A stretch of DNA of 64,000 bases from Astropecten irregularis (lineage: Eukaryota > Echinodermata > Asteroidea > Paxillosida > Astropectinidae), in assembly GCA_963971285.1 (NCBI GenBank), contig OZ020248.1, forward strand, positions 434,001 to 498,000. Direction: 5' to 3'. The notes under the pieces are model-generated. The model was not told where the DNA came from. It did not search any database and saw only the letters and a program-made list of their open reading frames with translations. Position 1 is the stretch's first letter. Every line of letters begins with the position of its first letter. This document shows, piece by piece, positions 43,401 to 58,098 of this stretch. A program made the position numbers and the translations under genes.

Positions 43401-44289
43401 TTCTTAGACACATTTGCTGTGGAAGATTTTCTTTTCCCGACGTCTCACTATAATTTTTTTATAGACATCATAGAATTGTCAGTGCACACTTAAGGTTTTT
43501 TACCACACAATCTGAATGGGAAATCATATTTTTTACAACTTAGTATCACCGTCCCTGAAATATTTTGTACAGTACAAGACTCGGAAGCAATATCGGGCAA
43601 TAGTTATGCTCAAATTGTTGGATACTGTGTATTTTACAATTATACACCGATAAGTATCTTGCTCAGAGAAACACACACCAAGATGTTTTGTCAAATGGTC
43701 AGTGATCGTTTCACATCAACCCAATGAGTGGGCAAGTTCCAACCAATCACCGAACGACGTACAGCCTGGTACAAGGTGACGTCAACGCCGGAATCAATTC
43801 GACTGAAGGAGAATTGCTTTCCAACCGGTATGCGGCTATGCGGCGTCTGAGGCGCCATGTTCCTCTACACCTGATGAAACATGAGACAACTCTGAACGAT
43901 TGAGTGGGATACGGCCATCAAAAAGACCATTCTCCTCGACTAGCTGGACAGGTTCATGACCGTATTCCAGTTTCAATTCTCCGTTATGGTGCTGGATCTC
44001 AAAGGGAACTGTCTTCGATTACGCAGTTATGTTCTTCCACGGAATTTTGATCCAGAGCACGTGGTAGACAGAGGGGACTGAAGGGAAACTTTTTGGCTTC
44101 TGGCGCCGTGAGAGCATGACCACGTAGACCAATCCGTCTCTCGTGATGATCAGAGTTCAGAGCCGGCCACGCAAGAGCATTTTACAGAAAAAAGAGAAAT
44201 CATGGCCGTGGAACCAAGGTCGGACATAACAACTATGATACTGGACGGATCTTCCGTAGGTTATCCACCCATTTCTGACCTGTGACATG

Positions 44290-44537
44290 GGGCCAATTTC
44301 ATAGAGCTGCTTAAGCACAGAATTCGCTTAAGCATGAAAAGTCTTCCTTGATCAAACAGGATTACCAACCAAATCTTCACGTGCATGTTTTCTGCTTTTG
44401 ACTTGCATTCGGCTATTGTTTGCTTAGCATAACATTCACAAGGAGTTTTGGCTGGCATACTGATTTGATTTTATATACCAAGGTTTTTGGTGCTTGAGCT
44501 AATTTTGGTGCTTAAGCAACTCTATGAAAATGGCTCC
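44290..44537. mobile_element. MITE family B, copy 3' of the FBXL16 orthologue
   Basis: GGGGCCAATTTCATAGAGCT at the left mirrors CAACTCTATGAAAATGGCTCC at the right (one base shortened here); both carry TTAAGCA words. Confidence 0.7.
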
Positions 44538-45392
44538 TGGTAACATACTCTTGCACTTCATAATAATTCATTACACTGCAGCCATAGCAACCATTTCTTT
44601 ATAAAGAATCGGGAATCACGCGACAAAATTTGGTCCAATTATTAATGTGTTCAAATATTCAACGACTTCCATCGACTGAATATTTTATCTTATAGTCTTT
44701 TTTAAACACATACAATTACAATTATTTTTGTACAATATTTCTCGTCTATTTTTGATATACTGTATACACGTTTAAATATCTGCCAAAGGTCACTTAAGCG
44801 TGATCGAGTATTATTTACACAATAATGCTTTTCCAATTCCATACAACAGCGCGCCTTTTCAATAAAATCAGGCATGTTAATACTCACTATGCTATACATC
44901 TAATCTCTTAAGATTAAGTACAGCTGCCATTCATTTAATAAATAAAAAACAATCTTAATTGTAATAATTCTCTTCGTAAAGTTCTCTCCAAACTTTACAC
45001 AGACACAGATATTCCACAATGCTTCGTTTTCTACTCATAAAGATGTGTATAGTGCAGGGGGGTGTCAAGAGAGCTCTTTCGTTTGGGAACGCTAAATGCA
45101 ATTTGCAAGTGATGATTATAATTATTCCTTCATTGTGTTCAGAATGTGGTTTACTATAACTCTTGTGCTTCATCGTGCCCATGCAAACCAAGCTGTTGAA
45201 ACCCAACTCGTGTTTTGGTGGCTACGTGTATAATTACGTTGCTTTTGTGTGGCCGCGATTAGAATTAAGGAATAACTAAGTTTGATTTTATGTTGAAATG
45301 TGTAATGCATAATCCTGTACGGTATTCCGGAGGTCTGTGGTACGAATCCCGCTCCAGTCACTTTTTTCTTTGTTCACTTATAAACTCTGACA

Positions 45393-45588
45393 GGGCAACT
45401 TTCATGAGGCTAAGCACGAACATAAAAATGCTAAGCACAACGGAGATGTATCTTCAGCAAGTCACCAGCCAACATACCAAGTGCACGTTTCTACATAATT
45501 TGGCTGGTCCTCACTTCTTCTTTTTTTGCTTAGTGTGTACTTCTTGCTAAGTACGGTTTTCTGCTTAACAGTTCCATGAAATGTTGCC
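45393..45588. mobile_element. MITE family B-like element
   Basis: GGGCAACTTTCATGAGGCTA at the left pairs with GTTCCATGAAATGTTGCC at the right, with GCTAAGCAC inside. Confidence 0.6.
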
Positions 45589-46784
45589 GTCCTTAGGACA
45601 TTTCTTCATCGCAATTATAGAAAGATTTCAGACAAGTTAAGACCAGTGAAAAAGACTGCTCTTTATGTGAACAAAATGAAAGTGACGGTCAAGTTGGTTG
45701 CAAGTTAGGGACACTCCGTATTCTCAACATTTCTGGCCCTTTCACAAGTCCTCCTCCTTCGCCACGCCCCTTCATTTCCACAAAATATCCCTGGTACACA
45801 ATCAAGAACCTGAGTAGACTGGTTCCCGTTCCCTTCCGTTGTCTCCTGACGTCTACGTCACTCGAATGTATATTATTGGGACGGGAACCAGTCCAGAACC
45901 CGAGGACCCGTCCCTCTTTCCGCTAGGAAAAACGACAGTCCGAAAAAAAAAAGTCACTCAAATGTGACCGGACAAAAATCACAATGTTCTCCTTCGTAGC
46001 CCGATACCTTTATGTCATTCTGTCTTTTACTCATCCATGCATTGTTTCAGTTTGTAGTAACATGCCATCAAGAAAACGCAGGAAATACTCGTTAAAATTC
46101 ACAAAAACACACACACTTTTTGCTTTGATTACGTGATTATTCTATAATTAAAGAGAGTTCCAGAATGGGCTCATCCGCGCATCAACGAATGGGGGCGAGG
46201 TTGCTCTTGCTATGGGATGCAAATGCGGTTTTCGTTTTACTCGTTCTCAGGTTTGGAAATAGTGATCGTGAATGATGACCCCTGTTCACATCGGTGCCGA
46301 TATCAGTCTATTTTAGCTGGTTCTGTGCCTTGTGAAACACAAACTCCGCATGCGTACGGTTTCCTTGGTTCCCGGTTTCCAAGTTACTGGAATCTTGAGA
46401 CACAGCTAGTCGCATCTAGGCTTCCAGCCTCATGATCCCATACACATTCCGCTATTTCATATCCTAGTCCACCTTTCTCCAATTGGCGCCTCACACTATA
46501 GTGTTTACAATGGCTAACTCCGCCACTGTCGTCCATGTCCCCACCTGTGGTTTAAACCCCGCCCCCTTGCACGACCTTCTTTCATCAGCGAACACTTTCA
46601 TAATTTAAACTGCAACATAATTCATCACTTTAATATTTTTTTTATAGTTATATACACATAACACATGGCAATACTTGCCACCCCACGTTGACCTTGTCCC
46701 CGCCCATTCTGCCTTAGCCCCGCCCCAACCACTAATTGGCGACGCCCACAACTGGTTTACCACGCCTACAGAGGGAGTGTCACA

Positions 46785-47501
46785 TCAGTGAACAATGGTG
46801 CACTTGGAGAGGTTGAGGGTGAAATACTGGAGCAGCTCGGGGGAGGAACCAGGGCAGTTGGTGAGTTCCAGTTCTTCAAGGTTCTTCAGCTGAGCCAGAC
46901 CGGACAATCCAGCCGCCGTCAGCAAGGGACAACCTGTGAGAGGGATTCAGGGAGTTTTGTTTGAATAATGTGAAATTTGAGAGTTGTTGTTAGAAATATC
47001 CCTTTTTAGGGCTAAGGATTTTAAATTGTTAGCCAGCGTTGAAAAATTTCAGTCGGATTCAGCTAAATAGCATTTTCACCAAAAGAGGTTGCTTCCACAA
47101 AGCATTATGGGATACATTTGGGTCATGTTGGTCAGTGGTCACCGTCATAAAATCATCATCTGCTGTTTTAATTTCAGTCAGATTCAGCTAGTCGGTCGGT
47201 CAGTTGTCAGTCAGTCACATGGTCAGTCACGGTAGCTTCCAAGGTCAAGGTTTTTCCTTCAATGTCATTCATCTAAAAACGATATAAAAGCACATACGAC
47301 TCTCCCCCAGTCTAGCCACAGACCCCTCGAAGTTCTGGATTATATATCTTACCTGCGACAGAGAGTATGGCCAGACTTTTCATGTTGTACAGATGCTGAA
47401 GACCGAAGTCCTGCACTTGGCAACACCATCGCAGGTATAGCGCCCTCATACAGTTCATGGTGGACAGGAATGCAATACCTGTATCCGTTATGCGTACGCA
47501 C
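46785..47501 (-). CDS. FBXL16: FBXL16 orthologue, last two coding exons (partial gene)
   Basis: Exons 47501-47353 and 46933-46785 join in phase 1 and encode 98 residues of leucine-rich repeats: [30 protein letters not shown], then [14 protein letters not shown] and [17 protein letters not shown], stopping at TGA 46785-46787. The repeat wording and the ending match the C-terminus of vertebrate FBXL16 closely, including [16 protein letters not shown]16 is an F-box/LRR protein that binds SKP1 and substrates such as PP2A; the F box itself is not in these exons. The 5' part of the gene is not seen before the window end, so this entry is partial. Confidence 0.92.
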
Positions 47502-47621
47502 CTGTGATAAACAAAATTAATGACAAAAACTGTAACAATTTATCTGTAAATTAACATAACTGTAAATTAAGGGCTTTTTACCTGCCCTTTCCTTCTTTTG
47601 TCTAACCCTTATACGTCCCAT

Positions 47622-47770
47622 GGGTCGATTTCAAAAAACCCTATGATCGATTGTAACTCGAGTTACGAAGGATAACCCATCGTATATCCTTCTTTTCGTA
47701 CTCATGGATGCAATGCATCATAAGTCATACGATTGATAGTAAGTTACGATGAGTTTAGTGAAATCAACCC
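47622..47770. mobile_element. MITE family D, copy just upstream of the FBXL16 exon
   Basis: GGGTCGATTTCAAAAAACCC at the left and GAGTTTAGTGAAATCAACCC at the right; interior TTACGAAGGATAACCCATCG as in the others. A GTT/GCT repeat follows directly at about 47775-47835. Confidence 0.7.
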
Positions 47771-50700
47771 TATTTCTTCTTGTTGTTGTTGCTGCTGCTG
47801 CTGTTGTTACTGCTGTTGTTGTTACGTACTGTTTTACTGCTGCTTATGTAATGCTAGCTACTGCTGATGCATGCTGCAGTTTACTGTTGCTGTTGGTGCA
47901 CTTATCAATGCATTTCAAACTGATTCCTATCTTTCCTATCACAAAATATTTGATGAATTCTAATATAATACATCTTTTTCTTGACTTTGCTAAAAACATT
48001 ATTAAATTCTGCTCTGATCCTTCAAAAACACACAATAGAATTGTTCTATGTTGTCTTTATCATGTTGATTCTGCCCTCCGTTACTCATTAATGAGCTTGA
48101 TTCTGATCACGTTCCATTTGTCAGTTGTTCTAGACTCACAGAATCCAACTTTATTTTTTCTAATATAGCCAACTCCTCTGCAATTAGGCCGCATCTCTTT
48201 GCCCCAATCGTCCCTGAGCCGGCAAAGCTCCCCCGCCGGGCCCGAGGCACGGAGTGCAATCATTGACGGAGGTACGGTACACGATGCTCATTATGCCAAT
48301 GATTATAGGCCACGCTGCATGTCCCATAATGATCACTACGAATACATTCATAACAGTTTGCCACACTGTCCAAAGACTAGACCCATATAGTCTATAATGT
48401 ATTAATTTTGATGAGGTATTTCTCCTTGAATAATACATGTTCCTCGTGCGTGCTATGCCTGTACAAGTGTCTACAATACGTCAATTAGCTGGAACTCGGA
48501 AAGAATAATGTTTGTGGAGCACTAAAAACGGCCGAAACTGGTCTCACTATTGTGCTCTCGAAGCAGCAAATATTATGCCAGTTTTGAAAAAAAAATAATA
48601 ATAATAATAATTTTTCGATTCGAAGTACGTATTTATTTCATGTACGTTATGTACCACACAGTGCTTGCCACGTTACAGCATGTCACGCCGGCACAACGCG
48701 TCACGTCACGATGACGCAACGTCACGTTGATGGCCAATTTGACGAAGTTGCTAAGCATTACAAAAATGCTTAGTACAAGATGTCCTGTCAGTACAAAAAG
48801 GCAACCAGAAAGTCAATTCCAATAATTATGACATGTTTGTGATCGGTGCTAAGATAACTTGTTGAAAACTGAATGAGAGTGTGGGATAAACCTATTTTAC
48901 TAAGCCACCGTGGTATTTTTTTTAAGCAGGTTGGCCAGAAAACGGTTATAAACCGGCTTAACGTTCAGAAACACTCAGCGTCAAGCTCAGTTTAGCGGGA
49001 GGTAGAGAGTTCAAATGCGAGATGTACGAACGGCTGACTGGTTGATTAAAGAAATCAATGTCATTATCAATTTATGCCGATGTCACCATAGTGACATGAC
49101 CACGACATGACATCACCAGAGCCATGACATTTGAAGGGACACAGAACACAGGTGCACTAATGATGGCTGCACAACCTGTGCAACACAGGTGTAATTACGC
49201 AGAAGATAATTGGCCTAAATTACAGTATCCTACGTTGTTTTCAGGGATTACACATGATTGTGGGTCACAGAACAAGTGCGCACACTTTGTCTGATTCAAC
49301 ATAAACATGTACTAAGTCAAACATCTGTGAAAAGTTGAGGGTCGCAGGTACTTTGCAAGTAATAAATTGCTGTGAACAACTCATCCTGTTGGAAATAAGA
49401 GGGCCTAACGTCTCGATCATTTAACAGGATCTTCAAAGGCATGTAAGGACATGTAAGTAAAGATACACATAAATGGATGAGAGGATCAGAAAAAGGGGCA
49501 CAGAGTATAAACGATAACTTTTTCATGTGAAATGCCGACTCGTTTTTCACAGAAGAAAAAAAACAAGAATCTCCGTGAAAGGTCAATGCAACAATGACAT
49601 TTTCTTGTCTTCAAACTACAGATCGTGTCAGGAAGAATGCTTCCAAAGTAATTAAGTTTGCTTCCTTAGGCTACAATCCTTCTTTGTAAGTCAGTGTGCC
49701 GGTGTAAAAATTGTGCGAACATTTTCGATCTTAAAATATCACGTGTTGTCTCCTACAAAGAGCAATGTCCTTTATTTGTGTGGGTGGCTGGGAAATGATA
49801 AAGGAAATAAAAGGCCTAAATGTATAGCACTATGTGGGTCTCTTGATGTCTTCCATCAGAGCAGAATCTTTCCCGCCGCGAGGCAGAAAACTAATACAAG
49901 AACCGAAGACAAACAAACATGTATTAATAGAAGCTAGCACAAAAGAACGGGACAAGAAAATGTCAGAAGGGAAAAATCCAATTCCAGTTCTCAACGGAGA
50001 AAAACAACCAACTGATGCATGCACGGCAACAAAAACACCGTAAAGCAGAAATATGAGATATTTTGGCGGGAAAAAATATCCGTCTGTTCGTGAGAACGTG
50101 CTGTTGTGCTGATGAAGGTACAGATCACCGAAGAGGTGACATTGGGTCTTCAAATGAAATTATTCTCTAGGACAAGCAAGACACCGTGTCCAATTTAAGA
50201 GCAATAAATTCAGCGCCAAGGAGGAGAAGCCGAACAACCGATCTGGTTGCTAAGTGATGTCAGGGCGCGTGTGGTTTCATGTTCAAACTGACTGTCATTA
50301 ACGAGATCTTGTTGTTCGTGTGTCGTCCTTGTCGTCCTTGGTGATCTAATTATTGCACTGTTGTTCCTCGCAAGAACCAACCGTAATGCAGTGCATATCT
50401 TTGGAACATCAGAAATCATGACACAAATCTCTTTAATTTCCTTCGCAAGTAAATTTTTTTCACAATGATTTTGCCCATATTGAGTACATCTTTTAAATTG
50501 TCGTTTTGGTTACAGGGTTCCATGCAGACTTTTACCACAATAATAATTCCGCCGAATTTCTATTTTGTATCATAAAATCCCCGAGTTAAAATAACATGTA
50601 TTTCACAGAGGGCGCTGTTGGCACCGTATTTTTGTTTATACCAGCCGTAACAAACCAAATAATCTTCCGGAACCGCTCTTTAATCTGAATTGGTTCATTA

Positions 50701-53700
50701 GCCCTCTGTGTTCATACTATCTAGGATGATGTCAACACTTTAATGAAAATCCTCAATGGCTTTTTGTGGCTTGATTGCCCGTTTTCTTATGCATGGGACC
50801 TGCCTTTGCGTCTTGCATTAAGGCTAACACTTAGCTTATAGAACGGCTTAATCAGTACTGGACATTATTTTTTACTAAAACAATAATGCCGAAAAATACA
50901 AATACAAAACCAGCTCAGTGGAAATTGGCAACACGGGTTTCATCTCTCATTACCATTTTGTCAGGAGCAACTTCATTATGAATTAATTTCATTCCGTGAA
51001 CCATTTATTGCCCCAAGGTGGAGGCGAGAGATACTGCAATCAGAGCCAGTGATCGGCCAGGAGCGATAAGACGAATCATTTTCTCCTCGATGATAATGTA
51101 AACCTGAGATCCCTATCGTGTTCTAGGCAGGATTGCCTCTGCATTGTAGAGTCTGGTAATCAATACTTTGGACAAGAAATTTGCTTGTCTTGATAAATAT
51201 CTGCTTTCGAAGTATAGCTGAGACCTGTAGGCTGGTCAGTCGCCTGCAAAAGGTTGCTCACATCCCGAACGTATGCCGTGACGTCATATGGCCGCCATTT
51301 TAGTGGAAACGCTTGGTGACGATTATAATGAAAATCTGTGAAATGCCATTATTATTACAGAAATGACCAATGGACAAAAAAACGCACGACACACATGATG
51401 CATGGACCAATGAGAATTTCTTATTTTGACCTCTACTTGAGGGCGCCCCTCTTCAAATGACGTCACAAGTTCTACTTCCGGTTCAAACATAATCATGAAC
51501 AGGGAGTTGCCATCATAGATATATAAAAAAAACCTACATATCTATGGTCGCCATGACAGAGGCCATGTGTGTAAAGTGGACAAACTGTCATAACGAGAAA
51601 ATGTACCAATGTGTACAACACGTGCACGGTTAGAATTGGCGTAACTCGGAGAACATAACTCCATAAGGGGCAAAAAGTCACACCGTAGATGCATGGCACA
51701 GTTTGCTCTCACAGTTTACCAGGTGCAACATGTACATGAAAGAACACATCTTTGAAAGTCTAAGCTCACTCGATCGAGTCAAGAGATAATAACCATAGTG
51801 ACACACTAATATTGTTTCACTTCATTATAAAACACGTCTCTTTCGTTGCGACGTAAAACGTGTTTTAGTCTTTCCTAAAAAAAAATACGAAAATAAGCCG
51901 CCATTTCAAGCATAAATACTTTCATAACGAGAAGTTTGAAACATCATATTTTAATACCAATTGAGTTAAATGCAGTGAATCAGTGATCATAATGTTTATT
52001 TGATTTTATCAATCAAGCACGTTATTCCTTTAATACAATCTGACGTCATTTTGAAATCGTCAGACGGTCTAAGCAACCCACTTCACCCCGTCCCCCCGTC
52101 TACTATAGACCCCTAGGCCGGGAAACGACGGTAATATCGAAGGTCTGACGCAGTAAAATCATGTATTATTCATGTCTCGTATTCTGCATATCTTAGTACC
52201 ACGCTGTTGTTCTGTATTTATTACAGCTGTGATTAGTTTTTATGACTATGCGACGTGAAGAGAAAATGTTCGTTCTGATATTCAACAAAACGCCATTGAA
52301 ATAATTATATACATTCATGCATTATGTACATAGGGCGCGCGGGTTGTATACCACGAGAGTGCTTACTGAATCGAGAATGTAATGATTATGGGAATCCAGT
52401 AATCATTCACCAAAATCGGGAAAGTTTGGGTGTGACAAATATCAGAAAGAGTTCTTGAAAAGGAAATAGTGTAAGTGTTGACATAATCTAACCAAGCAGA
52501 CAATGATCGTGCCAAAAAAAATAATTCAATTTTGGATCTTCGTAGGAGTTTGGATGCTATACTCTACTACCATGGGCGTAGATCCCAGGGGGCTAGGGAG
52601 GTTGCAACCCCCCAGGTTTTCATTTTTTATAAATATAAAAAATGTTTTTGTGCACAAACGTATATGGAAGAACGACCCAGCTACACGATCAACCCCCCAG
52701 GTCTGAGGATGTGTCTACACTACTGTCTACTACTCTTACCATTAAAGCCCTTACTGGTATAAGTGGTAATCTCATGTATTGATATAGAAATAATACCTCG
52801 TATACGAACAGGTGCACCAGTGAATGTCAAAATATCAATATTATGTACGTTCATGAAATCTGGAAAAAATAAATCATACAGTGATCTGAATAGAAATGTG
52901 TACAATAATTCACTGTACACTTGGGATATGCTTCCCGATGACCAATCCAAGATGGCGTCTGGCAGCTGCTACAGCGCCCCCAAGAGACCAATAAGGTCTA
53001 CTAGTTGATCATAAAAAATTACACATTCTCAATACAGTACAGCTAGAGACCAGTCTCTGCTCTTTAAGCGGGCATAAATACCACAGCGAAGCATCATTCA
53101 CCAACGTGCGTCATGCAGAGTTAGGTATAAAAAAACGACGAATATCAATACGACTCCGTGCCGAAGAATATGAGGGAAAACACGTTCACTGATTGAGATT
53201 TGGATAGGGGGTGGGGACTATATCACACTCTGACGTCACCCTCCCACTAATTCCCCCTCACCCGAGGGAAAAAAATAATATATATATCTACTTCCGGTTC
53301 TCAAAGGACACCCTGCGTAGGAAGGGATAAATTAGCATTTTTTTCAGGAGGGACTACGGTTCGTATTTGTTCAACCGCTCAACGCGTACATTTTGATGTC
53401 TGTTCTTGGTAATGTTTACCCAAGGGAGGAAAATGGGATTTGATGACAAAAATGACAAGACAAAACCGCAAAGAAGATGGTCTACAGACAGTGGAAATTT
53501 CCACGGTAATGGCATTAACGCAGTAAAGGATAACCTTTTCCTCGAGTCGTATCCTGAGCCTCAGGTCAGCATTATTATTAAGACAGACACGTAGACCTTA
53601 ATAAGATTAAATTTATCATCTAGCTATAATGCACGACGGGCGCGCATATAAACGTGTGCATGCGTTGAAAATAATGAGCCCTAACGAAAATGCAAGGCGA

Positions 53701-54847
53701 TCAAAACCTGACATTATGAAAGGTCAGATCAGAGTGCGCGTGCGTGGCTCCTTCATTTCATGGTCATGGATCCTGCTGCCTGAATTAAGGAGAAACTGCA
53801 GCTTTCTTTTCTATGTTTTTTTTCTGAAAGGAGACGGATATAATTACATGTACAAGCGAATATCATTAATTATTGCTAATTGGTTTTGTCCCTCCAAACT
53901 GACAAATACACTAACTGTGCTGGACGCAATGTTCCCGGAACCACCGGTAGGTGGCGCTGCACACGACTAGGGCTTTATCGGAACACTCTTAATTACTTTC
54001 GTAGAAAAAAATCTGGTAATGACCTAAAATGCCCCAGATATGTATGTTGTAGCCAACATTTTGACATTGTTTCTCATGGAACGCCTTAGAATGGTTTCAA
54101 GAGGGTTGGAAACGCTGAAAAAAATACGAAACAGTAAATACCTGAGCCAAAAAGTGGATTTTATTACTTTATTTAAATGACCTGTGACGTCACAACGAAC
54201 GTCATCTTCGGCAGGTCTTCGGAAGCAACGTTTTCGGAAGCATTCGGATGCTCGGAAATGTGCAAATGCAAATGGGAAAGAATTCCACTGATCACCATTA
54301 CGGAAAAGGGATTATATCCTCCAAGATTTAACTTATTGGATACAAATTATGATAAACCTCAATTTCAGGTGTGGGAAACTTGCGTAGAATATCTGAAAAG
54401 TGAGTTTTATAGGGTTCGTTTACCTACAAACTGTACAAAGCCAGTTTGCTCAAAACGCCCTCTGTTGGTTCTATAGATTTGTGCACAAATTATGGTCATC
54501 AGTGGAATTCTTTCCGATAGGTGCACTATAGGGCCTATTAGACTAAACAACGGTGCCACATACATGATCCAATTCCTATTATAAAATGTCACATTTTCTG
54601 ATAGGAAATTGGGGTGCAGCCTCAAGTTAAAAAAAAGGGTGATCCTTAACTTAAGAGCCCTGTTAAAAAATACGGTTGTGAGAAAATGCATTATTTAAAA
54701 ACACAGAAAATTAATTAAATTTAACAGGATTTTTTTTTTATATGAAACTGGTATATTCTGTTCATGAATATACCATCAAGGTCCAAATTATGGAGAGCTG
54801 CGTTGCCAATTTGAACTTGCATAAATTTCCTTGTCCAGAAGTCAAGG

Positions 54848-55541
54848 TATGTGCCATGATTTTTGACACTTCATTGATTTATGCTACCCAGGCCCCCAGA
54901 GTCGCAAAAAAATATGCCAAAATAATTTTGTGGCTTGTGTATGTTCCATTTTAGAAGAAATGCCGGCATCTCCCGAATTTACACTCCACTCCATTGACTG
55001 CCGTTCATTTCGTCAATGGCTGGAGTCTAATATCTACGCCATTGACTTTGTACACACTAGAGTCGTGCGCACGGGAGCACACGGACGGAATCGAGTCCAA
55101 TTTCACGATATGGCTGAAATGGCCCGTTTTTATCAGGGCATTGCCTTCAAAAACTCTGAAAATAAGTCCTGGATGTGTCCATGCACCAATTTTCTTTTTT
55201 GAGTTCTGAGCAGTCAAATGACACTTTTGGGGGAAAATAAATGGTGGCAACTTAAGAATTTGCCCACTGCATTGATGAGGTATTATTTATTTTGCAAGGC
55301 ATGTTTTTTCAGCATTTGTTCATGTGTGTCCGAATCATGGACAGGGTGTCCGAATCATGGCAAAAATGAAGGTTATGTTTCAAGTCAATTTCATTTCAAG
55401 GACACAAAAAACTTTCATAAAATATCAACCTAGATATAATAACTACACTTTGTTGTTCATAAGTTAAAATAGTTGAGAGAAACAAACATTAAGAAGGTCA
55501 AATAATCCCCAATTGCTTAAGTGTCCGAATCATGGCACATT
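54848..55541. mobile_element. Inverted-repeat element with TGTGCCATGATT ends
   Basis: TATGTGCCATGATTTTTGAC at the left faces GTCCGAATCATGGCACAT at the right. Two more GTGTCCGAATCATGG copies lie at about 55327-55360 inside. No transposase-like frame is seen. Confidence 0.5.
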
Positions 55542-55706
55542 TACCCTACGTGTTCATCTCGTACCAAATTCAGCAGCCTGTCATGCTTAGAGAAAATGTT
55601 AATTTATAACGCCAAAGTATACTCAAATATCGGGAAACTTCGGGTCATTAATTTACACCGTACAGTAAATACGCATGCATCTGGTGCAGAATTCTGATGT
55701 TCATAT

Positions 55707-55751
55707 TGCCCTTATAGGTACACTCTCCAGAGGAGTGTACCTATAAGGGCA
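55707..55751. repeat. Perfect hairpin, 19-bp stem
   Basis: Arms TGCCCTTATAGGTACACTC (55707-55725) and its exact reverse complement (55733-55751) around a 7-nt loop. Confidence 0.8.
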
Positions 55752-57004
55752 TCCCAATACTGCCACGACACTTCCCCCATACTCCTCTCGAGAGGCTGTT
55801 CCCTTGCTCCCATACTTGCTTCACTTGTGAGTGATGACATACATAATTATGTCAATGAAGCAATCGCCATTGCGAGGGGAGTATACTTCCTGCTGGATCA
55901 TACATGTACTCCTCCACAAATGCTTCACGTTTGGACCCTCATTGATTAAAAAAATAAATAATTATCTTAAATACTGTATATACTTCGGAGGTCAACAGAC
56001 TTTTCCCAAATATAAACGTTACTCTTATGTCAGGCCACTCAACACACGGTCCATGGTGTCATTGTCTTTTATTGGTCACTGGCGGGGAGGGATATCTTAT
56101 CCACATTCTTACCATCCTGCATATCCTTCACCTCAAGAACACCATGTAAACGTTTGTTTTAAGCACAATTCAAACACGTACAAAAAAAACAAGGGCCCTA
56201 GGAAGTTATTTATAATTTTCATTATTGTTCAGATATCCACGCATAATAGGATTTGCACATGTCTATACCAATCATGCTTCCAACAACCCCCCCCCCCCCC
56301 CCTTCCAGGATGCGAACACAACATCTATAAAATGTACAGGTAGCCCCTTTCATCTGGCCAGACGCAACACATAGCATCTATCTCTAGTTCCGAAAAACTC
56401 TGGATTATTCATTGATTTATGAAGTGATTATTCATAAATCAGAAATGTATTTTATTGTTTGATGGAACATTGAAACATTGATGGAACTATTTACAATAAT
56501 TATTGCTTTGTCGGTGTTGATATCTCAGTGAAACATATTGAACATGAGACGACAAAAAGTACATTAAAAATGTATTCAATCAAACAAGCGACTTGATCGT
56601 AGTCTAGGCTGTCTAATATTCACACAAATTAAATATTATTTCCCCTTCAATTCTGAATAATGAGGCGGACAACGTCATATAAATTATTACGGTGGCTCTG
56701 AATGGACATCATTTACCAGACTTCAATGCTATTACCAGTATTGTACACACAAAACCGCACACACTGGCGCTAATTAATACTGATGCCAATATTAGGGTAT
56801 TTGATGTCGCACAAATCACGAATAATTTTCACTAGTCACTGATATTATAAGTTTCGATTCTCCGACACTGAGACCGCCGATTGTAGTCTGTATAGGTAAT
56901 ATAGGATATACTGCTTTGTAATATTGTTGTTTAAATTTTCTTCAATATTTCTTATTTTTGCAGGCGTCAATCGCGTTTAATTCACACTAAATCCGATATA
57001 TTAA

Positions 57005-57290
57005 TTGGGGGCATAGGTGGCAAGTGCGTTAGGCACTCGCCTCTCACCAATGTGGCCCGGGTTCGAATCCGGCCTGGGTCATATGTGAGTAGAGTTGTGC
57101 GTTGGTTCTCTCCTATGCTACGAGGGTTTTTCTCCAGGTGATCCGGTTTTCCTCCCTCCACAAAAAATAAAACACTTTCGATCTCAGGCTGTGCTCCGTG
57201 ATCATATATGAGTTGATGTGGCTGGCTGCCAAAGGGCGCCCATGAAAGCCTGCTACTCGGTCACGTGTAGCACCATCCTTCATAATTCAG
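57005..57290 (+). repeat. tRNA-derived SINE in the presumed FBXL16 intron
   Basis: Box A GTGGCAAGTGCGTTAGGC, box B GGGTTCGAATCCGG, then GGTTTTCCTCCCTCCACAAA and a tail ending in TTCATAATTCAGCA. It is the best-kept member of the SINE also found inverted at 31388-31565. Confidence 0.8.
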
Positions 57291-58098
57291 CACCCCAGCT
57301 GCCAATAAGGATGATTAGCCTCCCAAATTATTATTATTATTATTATAATTGTAAATACACATTGACATAGGACGATATTGTAATAACGAAAAATATCATT
57401 ATTTAACATCGACGAAAAATGCAAAATGCAAAAAAGCAACAGTAAAGCTCCCCTGCATCTCCAATAATCCCGCGAGAATCTGCATTCTTTACGAGAATAC
57501 GGGAAAACGTGCCGTGATGCGCTCCGAGCGACCTGCAGTGCGTAAACAGGTCTAAATATAGACCAACTTGCTGACGTCACCCAACGCTGAAATTTGGACA
57601 GAATGAAAACTGTTAATAATCCAGCACAATGCCCCAAAGATATATTATGACCGTATCGTGTGTACGTGGCATTGGAATTGCATGGTAAACACACCAATAG
57701 AGACCAACGGAGATGTATATCATTAGTCTTCAGCTGAGATGAGTGAATTATTACTGAAACAAACATTTAGCCAGAACGTGGATTTTTATTAACAAACAAA
57801 AATACATCAGAGGCAATTGGTGTTAAATTACTGGTCTTGGGAAAAGCCATTATTTTTAAGATAGGTGATTGTGACTGTATTATAGGACGTGTATAAATGA
57901 GACGCGTGCGGTAATAACAGTGTAATTATCAAAATGATGGACATAACGAGACACGAACGAGGTCTTCGGATCGTGCAGTAGTCTGGTTCCTTGCCAAAAG
58001 ATTCCCTGACGACTCTTATTAGAAATCCTAGAATTTACAGAGAAGAGGCGGAGATTCTTTGTTTGGGAACCAGACTAGATATTCGGGGATTCCAAATA

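Larger units (their letters stand above)
40401..46784. other. Region between FBXL16 and the upstream MAO-like gene
   Basis: No supported exon. Very AT-rich between 41200 and 43700. Contains a family A repeat fragment near 40825-41215, a one-sided fold-back repeat at 41940-42020, family B elements at 44290-44537 and 45393-45588, and a half SINE at 45290-45385. Part of 41.2-46.78 kb may be a long 3' UTR of the FBXL16 orthologue, but no end can be placed. Confidence 0.45.

Noticed and set aside
47749..48168. 139-residue plus-strand frame starting with a signal-like LV-rich stretch
   Set aside because: The hydrophobic start comes from a GTT/GCT repeat next to a MITE; nothing else supports it.
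55831..56343. 170-residue plus-strand frame
   Set aside because: Low-information protein with a poly-Pro run from the C tract near 56288; no domain.
57287..57766. 159-residue minus-strand frame
   Set aside because: Its end contains a poly-Ile run from an ATT microsatellite and part of it borders a SINE; no family resemblance.
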